From Pseudorhodoferax sp. Leaf274 (lineage in GTDB: Bacteria > Pseudomonadota > Gammaproteobacteria > Burkholderiales > Burkholderiaceae_C), in contig NZ_LMNA01000026.1 in NCBI RefSeq assembly GCF_001422445.1, positions 248,001-312,000 on the forward strand: a stretch of DNA of 64,000 nt. The letters are read 5' to 3'. The notes beneath the pieces are model-generated. The model searched no databases and was not told the origin of the DNA. It worked only from the letters and a program-made list of their open reading frames with translations. Each line of letters opens with the position of its first letter. Within the stretch, counting starts at the first letter, position 1. The translations under genes and the position numbers were made by a program. This document shows, one piece after another, positions 14,978 to 24,992 of this stretch.

Positions 14978-17900
14978 TTTTCAATCCACGCCTGTCATTA
15001 CTGACGGGCAATGCAAGCCGGCCACGCAAAAAACACAGGGTCGAAACTTTTTCAATCCACGCCCGCCATTACTGACGGGCGATGCGTCATCGCCATGGTC
15101 GATGGCGAGTTCACGTGCAAGTTTCAATCCATGCCCACCATTACTGACGTGCGATGCCACCCTGATGCGCTGGGGCCTGCACAGCGCCGAGGAGTTTCAA
15201 TCCACGCCCGTCATTACTGACGGGCGAATGCTTTTCGCCGTGACATTCCTGGCGGGGGGGCGATCGGGTTCAATTCCCGCCCGCCATTACTCGCGGGCGA
15301 TGTTGCCGGCCGGTGTGCCCGGCCTGATCGAGACATTGGTTTCAATCCACGCCCGCCATTACTGACGGGCGATGCTCGTACGTGTCGTACGCCAGGCGCA
15401 CCAGGCCGTTGTTTCAATCCACGCCGGCCATTCTGACGGGCGATGCGCTTGACCGCGCAGAGCGTTGACCCTGCCATCCTGTTTCAATCCACGCCCGCCA
15501 TTACTGACGGGCGATGCCTCGACCTCAAGCCCGGGCCTTGCTACACCTGCAAGTTTCAATCCACGCCCGCCATTACCGACGGGCGATGCATGCGTAGGTG
15601 ACGATGATGCGCTGACCGTGGAGGTTTCAATCCACGCCCGCCATTACCGACGGGCGATGCGCTGTAGACACCGGTTGCATCGAACGCTGCAGCGGTTTCA
15701 ATCCACGCCCACCATTACTGACGGGCTATGCAGTACGCCAAGCTGGAGTACTCCGGCTATGTCGAGTTTCAATCCACGCCCGCCATTACTGACGGGCGAT
15801 GCCGGCCCCGGGTGTGCGTGAACAGGTGCGAGCCCATGTTTCAATCCACGCCCGCCATTACTGATGGGCGATGCGTGCCAACCATGTAGCGCCTCTGATC
15901 AATGGATTGTTTCAATCCACGCCCGCTATTACTGACGGGCGATGCAAGGCGATTTTGTAAAAGCCGGCGTGCCGGACCAGTTTCAATCCACGCCCGCCAT
16001 TACTGACGGGCGATGCAGCAGCGTCGTGGTGCAGTCGCTGTCAGGGCCTTTGTTTCAATCCACGCCCGCCATTACTGACGGGCGATGCGTTGAAGTTGCG
16101 GTGCGCGTGCGCGGTATAGGCGGCGTTTCAATCCACGCCCGCCATTACTGACGGGCGATGCCGAACCGGACGTTCCAGCTCTGCAATCGCGAGCTGTTTC
16201 AATCCACGCCCGCCATTACTGACGGGCGATGCGGGCGACCTGTTGGGCAACCAGCAGGCCGGCGAAGAGTTTCAATCCACGCCCGCCATTACTGACGGGC
16301 GATGCCGTGCGGGTCGGCCGTGTTGATCTGCACGCGCTGGTTTCAATCCACGCCCGCCATTACTGACGGGCGATGCTGTAGGAGCTCTACGCCGTACGCC
16401 ACTACGCGCAGTTTCAATCCACGCCCGCCATTACTGACGGGCGATGCACGTCCCGTAGTCGGTCTTCTCCGCGTAGGCGTAGTTTCAATCCACGCCCGCC
16501 ATTACTGACGGGCGATGCCTTGGATCAGCCGTTCTCATCGTCGTCATCGTCCGTTTCAATCCACGCCCGCCATTACTGACGGGCGATGCACGAGCGCCGC
16601 CGCGCCGCAGCGGCCAAGGCCGAGGTTTCAATCCACGCCCGCCATTACTGACGGGCGATGCGGTGGTCAGCACGGCCCAGCGCAGGACCTGGCCGGTTTC
16701 AATCCACGCCCGCCATTACTGACGGGCGATGCCGGCAGCCCAGCTGTTGTAGCCCTGGATCAGCAAGTTTCAATCCACGCCCGCCATTACTGACGGGCGA
16801 TGCGCCGGCCGAGGCAGTCGGCCTCCATGCCGGCGATGTTTCAATCCACGCCCGCCATTACTGACGGGCGATGCAGACCACCGCCGTTGCACCAGCCACG
16901 AACGGGCCGTTTCAATCCACGCCCGCCATTACTGACGGGCGATGCCGCTCTCGATCTCGCGCCCCACGTCCACGCGGCTGTTTCAATCCACGCCCGCCAT
17001 TACTGACGGGCGATGCCAGCTGCTTCGCCCCCTGGCGCTGGCACCACGTCTTGTTTCAATCCACGCCCGCCATTACTGACGGGCGATGCGACGTGCTGCT
17101 GATGAAGCAGAGTTTCCGCGACATGTTTCAATCCACGCCCGCCATTACTGACGGGCGATGCAGCACCAGCTCTGGCTCAACGCCTACGCATCCGAGTTTC
17201 AATCCACGCCCGCCATTACTGACGGGCGATGCCTGATCTTGGGCGCCTTCTTGCCGAACTCCCGCTCGTTTCAATCCACGCCCGCCATTACTGACGGGCG
17301 ATGCAGGTGCAGCAGGTGCTGCCGGACCCATGCCGAATGTTTCAATCCACGCCCGCCATTACTGACGGGCGATGCGAGAGAAGAGGAGGGAGGAGAGGAG
17401 GGCAGGAGAGTTTCAATCCACGCCCGCCATTACTGACGGGCGATGCGAGTGCCTTTTCGACGGGGGCTGCGCTGACGCTTGTTTCAATCCACGCCCGCCA
17501 TTACTGACGGGCGATGCAGACTGAGCATCGTGCCGCGGCGCAGCGCCATGATGTTTCAATCCACGCCCGCCATTACTGACGGGCGATGCCCCAGAGCAGC
17601 CCCATCGAAAGGATGCCGCATGACGTTTCAATCCACGCCCGCCATTACTGACGGGCGATGCGCCACGCCCGGCGATGTGACCGACTACGGCCCGGTGTTT
17701 CAATCCACGCCCGCCATTACTGACGGGCGATGCATCATCGACCAAGCCACGGGCAACACCCTGTACTGGTTTCAATCCACGCCCGCCATTACTGACGGGC
17801 GATGCCGCCCTCGCCATCGCTGGAGAAACCGCCGTTGCGGGTTTCAATCCACGCCCGCCATTACTGACGGGCGATGCGCCCCGGCCGTTCAGCGATCCGG

Positions 17901-20900
17901 CATGGACGTTTGTTTCAATCCACGCCCGCCATTACTGACGGGCGATGCTGCCCTGACGGCTGACCTGACCGGTGCCGTGGCTGGTTTCAATCCACGCCCG
18001 CCATTACTGACGGGCGATGCCGGCCGGGCATATACGGGATCATCAGTGAGCCGATGTTTCAATCCACGCCCGCCATTACTGACGGGCGATGCTCGCAGAT
18101 CGCGACGCCCGACGCCACCACGTTGGTGTTTCAATCCACGCCCGCCATTACTGACGGGCGATGCCATCGCCCAGGCCGACCAACGATGGATCGTGCTTGT
18201 TTCAATCCACGCCCGCCATTACTGGCGGGCGATGCTGCCCAACGCCCCGCCCGGGAGACGACCCATGCTTGTTTCAATCCACGCCCGCCATTACTGACGG
18301 GCGATGCCGCTCTTTACAGCCGCCCGCTGAGCGGGCGTCATGTTTCAATCCACGCCCGCCATTACTGACGGGCGATGCGCGAGGTCGAGAGCGACGTGGT
18401 GGATCTCACGGTGTTTCAATCCACGCCCGCCATTACTGACGGGCGATGCCCACGGTGCAGGTCGTCATCAGCGCCGAGACCATGTTTCAATCCACGCCCG
18501 CCATTACTGACGGGCGATGCTCCCCGCCGCATGCGAGGAACCCACAACACGGTGGGTTTCAATCCACGCCCGCCATTACTGACGGGCGATGCAGGATGCT
18601 GTTCTCGCCCTGCTGCAGCATGGACGTGTTTCAATCCACGCCCGCCATTACTGACGGGCGATGCCGCGAGTGCGCCGTCGTGATCGACTTCCACGGCAAG
18701 TTTCAATCCACGCCCGCCATTACTGACGGGCGATGCGGAGCAGGCGAAAAGGAGCCAAGACCTTTGCCGGGTTTCAATCCACGCCCGCCATTACTGACGG
18801 GCGATGCGGCAGGCTGTCGTACTTGCTGCCGGCTCTGTAGATGTTTCAATCCACGCCCGCTATTACTGACGGGCGATGCAGCCCTGCAAGGCGCCGCCAC
18901 AACGATCCTGCTGGTTTCAATCCACGCCCGCCATTACTGACGGGCGATGCGCAATGGCCATGGCTACGGATGGCTTTTCAGCGATGTTTCAATCCACGCC
19001 CGCCATTACTGACGGGCGATGCCACAGGCGCCGTCGGAGGTATCAGCAGCTCCGCAGGTTTCAATCCACGCCCGCCATTACTGACGGGCGATGCAGCACT
19101 GCATCAGCATGCTCTTTCCGGTCGCGACGTTTCAATCCACGCCCGCCATTACTGACGGGCGATGCTGTCGCTCCTTTCGATGGATCGAGGGAGGGGGTAG
19201 TTTCAATCCACGCCCGCCATTACTGACGGGCGATGCCGAAGTTGGCGGCCAGGCGAACAGCCAGGTTGAGGTTTCAATCCACGCCCGCCATTACTGACGG
19301 GCGATGCCGCAGGCCTGCACCAGCTCAAGCGCCTCTTCCAAGTTTCAATCCACGCCCGCCATTACTGACGGGCGATGCTGCCCGAACGGTGTGGGATGTA
19401 CACGACATGCATGTTTCAATCCACGCCCGCCATTACTGACGGGCGATGCCCATTCCACTGGATGCCGTCACCCATCCATTCGCGGTTTCAATCCACGCCC
19501 GCCATTACTGACGGGCGATGCCGCCAAGTTCGCTGAGTCCAAGGCGGTGCTGGACTTGTTTCAATCCACGCCCGCCATTACTGACGGGCGATGCATCTCG
19601 ATCCGGGTCGTGCTGTTGCTGCCCTGGAAGTTTCAATCCACGCCCGCCATTACTGACGGGCGATGCTCGAGACATACTCGCAGAGCCGCGAGCTGTTTCA
19701 GTTTCAATCCACGCCCGCCATTACTGACGGGCGATGCCTACAACCTCTCCCGCCTGCCCACCCTACTGCAGGTTTCAATCCACGCCCGCCATTACTGACG
19801 GGCGATGCTTACCTATCTGGCCGGTCTTACCGGATTTGCTTTGTTTCAATCCACGCCCGCCATTACTGACGGGCGATGCATCTTCGCTGCGTCAACAACC
19901 AGTTCAATTTGCAGTTTCAATCCACGCCCGCCATTACTGACGGGCGATGCAGCCGCCCGCGGTTGATCGTGCCGCCCTCGGTGCGGTTTCAATCCACGCC
20001 CGCCATTACTGACGGGCGATGCAGTGGGGCATGAACGATCTCCCCTTCACCACGGCCGTTTCAATCCACGCCCGCCATTACTGACGGGCGATGCGCCCCA
20101 CTCGCCAATCACGACCTGGCTGTAGTCGCCGTTTCAATCCACGCCCGCCATTACTGACGGGCGATGCACGCATGGGACCGCGCCGCGGCCGAGATGGCCA
20201 TGTTTCAATCCACGCCCGCCATTACTGACGGGCGATGCCGGGGCACGAAATGAGCCACTTCACCAACCCCAGGTTTCAATCCACGCCCGCCATTACTGAC
20301 GGGCGATGCGAGCCTTCGGCCGACTTGCGATACCACTCGGTCATGTTTCAATCCACGCCCGCCATTACTGACGGGCGATGCGCGCCCACGCGGTCCATCT
20401 TGTGGTAGGTCGACTCGTTTCAATCCACGCCCGCCATTACTGACGGGCGATGCATCAGTTGACGAGGGTGACGTTGCACGATGCGGCGTTTCAATCCACG
20501 CCCGCCATTACTGACGGGCGATGCTGGGCTACAAGGAAACGCCCATCGTGCAGTACGTGTTTCAATCCACGCCCGCCATTACTGACGGGCGATGCATCAA
20601 GGGGGAAGAATTCGTAACGCGCAGCGTTATGTTTCAATCCACGCCCGCCATTACTGACGGGCGATGCCTTCGCGCAGCGGGTAGTCCTGCAGGGCGTTGA
20701 AGTTTCAATCCACGCCCGCCATTACTGACGGGCGATGCTGGAACAGCTTCTTCAGGCTCTCGTTCGCCTTGTCGTTTCAATCCACGCCCGCCATTACTGA
20801 CGGGCGATGCCCGGCTCAGGTCGCGCCCCGTACAGTTATTGACATGTTTCAATCCACGCCCGCCATTACTGACGGGCGATGCAAGCACGAAGGATCGAAG

Positions 20901-21814
20901 AAAGGGGAGCTTCTGATGTTTCAATCCACGCCCGCCATTACTGACGGGCGATGCATGATCGATGAGCCAACAGCACCCGCCAAGAGGTTGTTTCAATCCA
21001 CGCCCGCCATTACTGACGGGCGATGCTCGGGTTCAGCTGCGAGGTGCCGTTGCTGCGGTTGTTTCAATCCACGCCCGCCATTACTGACGGGCGATGCCAT
21101 GGATGCGTCGGCCGCGCACCAGGAACGTTGGGTTTCAATCCACGCCCGCCATTACTGACGGGCGATGCGCGATGCTGGAGGTGATCGACTACAAAGACGG
21201 CATGTTTCAATCCACGCCCGCCATTACTGACGGGCGATGCACGCGGATCGGTGCGACGATGACCACCGACCGCAGGTTTCAATCCACGCCCGCCATTACT
21301 GACGGGCGATGCCCGATGGTCATGGCCCACAGCACCGGGGGCACCTTGTTTCAATCCACGCCCGCCATTACTGACGGGCGATGCTCGCACGAGGCCGAGC
21401 TGCTCTACGTCGAGTTCCAGTTTCAATCCACGCCCGCCATTACTGACGGGCGATGCCCAGGTTGACGAGGGATAGCGCGTAGAGCACAAAGTTTCAATCC
21501 ACGCCCGCCATTACTGACGGGCGATGCGCCAAGATGGCCGCCTACGTCAGCAAATACATCATGTTTCAATCCACGCCCGCCATTACTGACGGGCGATGCC
21601 CCATCAGGATGGTGATGGAGTCGTCCACGTCGCGGTTTCAATCCACGCCCGCCATTACTGACGGGCGATGCGACCATGCTCAGCGCAGCTCCGACCCCGC
21701 TTGCGGTTTCAATCCACGCCCGCCATTACTGACGGGCGATGCCCACGAGCAAGCGCAGATCCTGCGCAGGAGATTTGGTTTCAATCCACGCCCGCCATTA
21801 CTGACGGGCGATGC
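14978..21814 (-). CRISPR. Type I-C CRISPR array, 96 repeats of 37 bp, 95 spacers
   Basis: Counting start positions gives 96 repeats with a mean period of 71.6 bp and spacers of about 34-36 bp. Read on the minus strand the repeat ends with TGGATTGAAAC, the signature of type I-C. It contains CGCCCGTCA, GTAA, TGGCGGGCG: a 9-bp stem (one G-U pair) with a GUAA loop. The 11 nt after the stem match the 5' handle length left by Cas5c cleavage. Repeats in the right three quarters are nearly identical. Variants cluster at the left: 15121 (three changes), 15194 (one insertion), 15267 (strongly changed), 15411 (one deletion). Transcription is leftward from the leader beside cas2. Confidence 0.98.
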
Positions 21815-22020
21815 GCTTCGCGCACAAGTTGTTCTCGGGCAGGAGAAATCCGCCGGCTTTGCGCGAAAGTTTCGAAGCAACGTGCCAGACACGGACTCGT
21901 ACGGCCCGTGCGACTTAAGATGTTCATGGAAAACAACAGCTTACGAAGCGCGCGAACCTCACTGGCCGAAGTCCAGCACTTTGGGTTCGCGTTCTGATCT
22001 TAGCCGGCAGGCAGCTGCCG
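21815..22020 (-). promoter_or_regulatory. CRISPR leader between cas2 and the array
   Basis: 206 bp without a gene between the cas2 stop and the first repeat. Position and repeat orientation make it the leader, where new spacers are inserted and from which the pre-crRNA is transcribed leftward. It is less GC-rich than its surroundings. The short ATG-starting frame at 21680-21892 on the minus strand runs into the array and is not credible as a gene. Confidence 0.75.
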
Positions 22021-22311
22021 TCAGAGCACCAACGGGCCGTCGAAGTCAACGGCTTTGAATTTGCCGTGCTCCCGCACCTCGGTGCCTCGGGTCTCTGGCA
22101 GCCGATACAGGCGCAGGCAATCCTGCGCAAGATCCACTTCGGCCAGCAGGCGCCGCTCGAGTTGCTCAAATTCGGCCAGGGTGACCTGGCATTCAAACAC
22201 CGACTGCTGCACCCGCTGGCCAGTGCTTTCGCACACCTTGGCCACTCGGCGCAGTCGGCGCCGGCCGGCTCTGGTCTCTGTGCTCACGTCATAGCACACG
22301 ATGATCAGCAT
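22021..22311 (-). CDS. cas2: CRISPR-associated endoribonuclease-fold protein Cas2
   Basis: A 96-residue Cas2 with a ferredoxin-like fold. The conserved acidic residue is Asp8 in [10 protein letters not shown], followed by [27 protein letters not shown], typical of Cas2. It forms the central dimer of the Cas1-Cas2 integrase that inserts new spacers. It is the last cas gene, 33 bp after cas1 and directly next to the leader. Full length for type I-C. Confidence 0.97.
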   Translation of the reverse strand: MLIIVCYDVSTETRAGRRRLRRVAKVCESTGQRVQQSVFECQVTLAEFEQLERRLLAEVDLAQDCLRLYRLPETRGTEVREHGKFKAVDFDGPLVL

Positions 22312-22344
22312 CCAGCCACCTCTACCGCCTTCGCCGCCGGCTGC

Positions 22345-23391
22345 TCACCGGAAGATGAACGGCACATAGCCAGCCTCCCGGCCATCAGCATCCCGCTCGC
22401 CGCGGATGGCACGCGCCATCAGGCGCGCCTGGGTCAGCGGCACCAAGCCCAGCGGCATGGGCTGCGCCAGAAGTGGATGCTGGATCGTCTCCTGCTTGCG
22501 CTCCTGGAACGCCACGACCACCGCCTTGCGCGCGTCTGCGCGCAGAGAAACGCCGCCGCCTTCGCGCAGGTCGAAGCCCCCGGCATCGATCTGCCCGCGG
22601 TTGACCAAGGTGAGCGCAAGACGGTCGGCGAATGGCCGGAACTCCTCCATCAGGTCCAACGCCAGCGCGGCACGCCCTGGCCGCAGTGCATGCAGAAAAC
22701 CCACTTGCGGGTCCAGCCCCACGGCCTCCAACGCGCTGCGGCAATCGTTCATCCACATCGCGTAGAGAAAGGACAGCAAGGCGTTGAACCGGTCGCGGGG
22801 CGGGCGGCGGCTACGCCCATCCATGGAGAAGTCCGCACGCAGATCGCTCCGCACCAGGCACGGCAGCCGTGCGAAGTACTGCCGGGCGGCCTCCCCCTCC
22901 AGGCCGCGCAGCGTGTCCAGATCGTCCGCGCCGGGCAGGGCGCGCAAGGTCGCCGCCAGATCGAGGGCACCGCGCGTCAACGCAGCCACGTCGTCATCGG
23001 TCCTGCCCTCGCGTGCGCCGCGCAGCAGCACCTGGCGCGCGTTCTTCACCTTGCCCGCCACGCAGGCCCGTGCAACGTCGAGGCTGAAGCCGGCATCCAC
23101 CGAGCGCGCATGCTGGGCGCGCCGCAACAGCACATTGCCCGAGACACGCCCTTCCAGCCGCGCCTTGAAGCGGCCGCTGTCCTCCAACAGCACCAGCGCA
23201 ATGGCTTCGTCGGCCAGCCGGTGCATCAACGGCACGGACAAGCCAATGCGGCCGAAGCACACCACCGCCTGCAGATGGTGCAGCGGCACGCGCAACCGTG
23301 TCTCGTCTTCCACCTGCACGCGCAAGGTGTCGTTGTCCAGCCGCAGATAGCTGTCGGGCTGGGTCACATACAAGGTGTTGAGCAATTGCAT
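22345..23391 (-). CDS. cas1: CRISPR integrase Cas1 (type I-C)
   Basis: A 348-residue Cas1, the metal-dependent integrase that joins prespacers to the leader-proximal repeat. Visible are the N-terminal beta domain (MQLLNTLYVTQPDSYLRLDN), the catalytic Glu in LRGLEGEAARQYF (residues 165-167), His234 in VGFLHALRPGR and the acidic group Asp246/Glu249/Glu250 in LALDLMEEFRPF. Length and all catalytic positions are intact, so adaptation should be possible. It lies 12 bp after cas4. Confidence 0.97.
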   Translation of the reverse strand: MQLLNTLYVTQPDSYLRLDNDTLRVQVEDETRLRVPLHHLQAVVCFGRIGLSVPLMHRLADEAIALVLLEDSGRFKARLEGRVSGNVLLRRAQHARSVDAGFSLDVARACVAGKVKNARQVLLRGAREGRTDDDVAALTRGALDLAATLRALPGADDLDTLRGLEGEAARQYFARLPCLVRSDLRADFSMDGRSRRPPRDRFNALLSFLYAMWMNDCRSALEAVGLDPQVGFLHALRPGRAALALDLMEEFRPFADRLALTLVNRGQIDAGGFDLREGGGVSLRADARKAVVVAFQERKQETIQHPLLAQPMPLGLVPLTQARLMARAIRGERDADGREAGYVPFIFR

Positions 23392-23403
23392 GGCGGGGCA
23401 GGC

Positions 23404-24060
23404 TCACAGATCGGGGTCGAACAGATGCGCGCGCACCGCGTCCAGCGCAACCGACGCATTGGCTTCAGGCTGGCAGCGGTCTTTGAGAGAGCACCCTTTG
23501 CAGCGCTGCGCCGCCATGTCTCCCGCCAACGGGGGCGGCAGGGCCTCGGACGCCAGCATGGTCCGCACCGCGAGCGTCGTATCGGCCACCGACCGACGCA
23601 AGACCGGGTCGATGGGCACTGCGCGGCGGCGTTTGGAGCTGGCGTAGTACAGCGCCCCTTCCGGCACCGCCTGCCCGGTCATCGACTCCAGGCACAGGGC
23701 TTGCGCGGCCAGCTGCAGATCGTCGCAGGCCGCGATGGCGGCCGCCTTGTGGCGGCTGCCGTGCTTGTATTCGACCGGGTAAGGCGCGCCCGTGGGCGAG
23801 AACTCGACCACGTCGGCCTTGCCGATCAGTCCCAACGCGTCGTGCCAGACCGGCAAGGCACGCGACACACGCACGCCCTTGGCCGTCTCCACCCCCGGCT
23901 GGTCCACCCGCGCATGCACGGCGTTGCCACGCAAGGTGTGGATGTTGTCGTCGAAGGCCTGCTCCAGGTGGATCAGCGCGCACTGGCGGGGGCAGTAGGC
24001 CCAGTGCTGCAGGGCGGACAGGGGAATGGGGTCGGGCGGATCGCCCGGTGCCGTGCCCAT
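23404..24060 (-). CDS. cas4: CRISPR-associated Cas4 nuclease
   Basis: A 218-residue Cas4, a RecB-like Fe-S nuclease that trims prespacers and selects those next to the correct PAM. The nuclease motifs are His49, Asp83 (GKADVVEF), Glu97-x-Lys99 (PVEYK) and Gln116. The Fe-S ligands are Cys23 (AYCPRQC, with Cys27 nearby) and Cys187, Cys190, Cys196 (CKGCSLKDRC). All are present. It is located between cas7 and cas1 as is standard for type I-C, with 30 bp to cas7. Confidence 0.96.
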   Translation of the reverse strand: MGTAPGDPPDPIPLSALQHWAYCPRQCALIHLEQAFDDNIHTLRGNAVHARVDQPGVETAKGVRVSRALPVWHDALGLIGKADVVEFSPTGAPYPVEYKHGSRHKAAAIAACDDLQLAAQALCLESMTGQAVPEGALYYASSKRRRAVPIDPVLRRSVADTTLAVRTMLASEALPPPLAGDMAAQRCKGCSLKDRCQPEANASVALDAVRAHLFDPDL

Positions 24061-24090
24061 GCTTGCAGCCTTCGTGGTTGGCCGATGCGC

Positions 24091-24990
24091 CTAACCGACG
24101 AGGCGCTGCAACTCGACACCCGCAGGCAGGCCGGCGCCGCCCACGTCGACCCGGTAGTCCGCAAAGCTGCGAGGCACGTCGGCCAGCCTGTGCGTCTTCA
24201 CCATGTCGAACAAGGCATGCGCGTGGGCGTTGCCCAGCTCGCTCTGGTGCTTGAACACATACAGCCCCCGCGTGGACATCTCGCCGCGTGCCGCCGAGCG
24301 ATCGTGCTCGAACATGCTGCCCAGCGACTGCCACAGCAGTGCCAGGTCTTCTTCGCCAAAGCCAGTCTGTTTTGCGAGGAACGAAGAGACGAAGCCGTGC
24401 GCGCGGTACAAGCCGTAGGGCACGGTGTGCTTGCGGCCCATGGTGCGGTTGTCGCCTTCCTGCCTTTCGGACTCGGCCTCGGTGGCCACGGCCATGCGGG
24501 TGATGGAATGCTCCGTGGCGATCACCGGATCGGCCGACCGTGCAAAGGTCAGTTGCACCGGGCCCCGCACCTGCCCGCAGTTCACGCCGGTGGACATCAC
24601 CGCGCCGAAGGTGCGCACGTCGAAGAAGTTCTGGCACATCCAGTCGCGCGCCTTGCGCACGCTGTCTTCACTGCCCTTGCGCTTCTTCTTGGCGTCCTTC
24701 CCATCCTTGTCGTCGGCCAGCTCGTCAGAAGCGCCGATTTCCTTGTAAGCCTCGCGGTGCAGGCGCTCCAGAACGCCCTTCTCCTTGACGTAGATGTCGT
24801 AGGGCCGCTGGCAGTCCTTGACCATGCCAACGAAATTGCGCACCTTGCGCTTGAGCGACACGTCGGTCACCAGGCCGTGGCCGGTCTCAGCGTCCAGCCG
24901 CGGCAGGTTGCCGGCGTCGGGGTCACCATTGGGGTTGCCGTCTTTCACGTCGAACAGCAGCACGAAGTCGTAGCGGTTGGAGATGGGCAT
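24091..24990 (-). CDS. cas7: Cascade backbone protein Cas7c (Csd2)
   Basis: A 299-residue Cas7 of the Csd2 type, present in several copies along the crRNA in the type I-C Cascade. The diagnostic N-terminus is [20 protein letters not shown], followed by [13 protein letters not shown]. Later conserved parts are [25 protein letters not shown] and [14 protein letters not shown] charged linker ([12 protein letters not shown], near residue 99) is the usual loop. The gene starts 2 bp after the cas8c stop, so they are probably translationally coupled. Confidence 0.97.
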   Translation of the reverse strand: MPISNRYDFVLLFDVKDGNPNGDPDAGNLPRLDAETGHGLVTDVSLKRKVRNFVGMVKDCQRPYDIYVKEKGVLERLHREAYKEIGASDELADDKDGKDAKKKRKGSEDSVRKARDWMCQNFFDVRTFGAVMSTGVNCGQVRGPVQLTFARSADPVIATEHSITRMAVATEAESERQEGDNRTMGRKHTVPYGLYRAHGFVSSFLAKQTGFGEEDLALLWQSLGSMFEHDRSAARGEMSTRGLYVFKHQSELGNAHAHALFDMVKTHRLADVPRSFADYRVDVGGAGLPAGVELQRLVG

Positions 24991-24992
24991 GG

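Noticed and set aside
21864..21890. GTTTCGAAGCAACGTGCC beyond the leader-proximal repeat, resembling a repeat start
   Set aside because: Only a few bases match, the gap to the last repeat is 54 bp instead of 35, and it lies in the leader.
14824..22058. Many small open reading frames across the array coding for FQSTPAITDGRC, FNPRPPLLTGDA, SIHARHY or ASPVSNGGRGLK repeats
   Set aside because: They are translations of the CRISPR repeat in different frames (37-bp repeat plus spacer), a known annotation artefact, not proteins.
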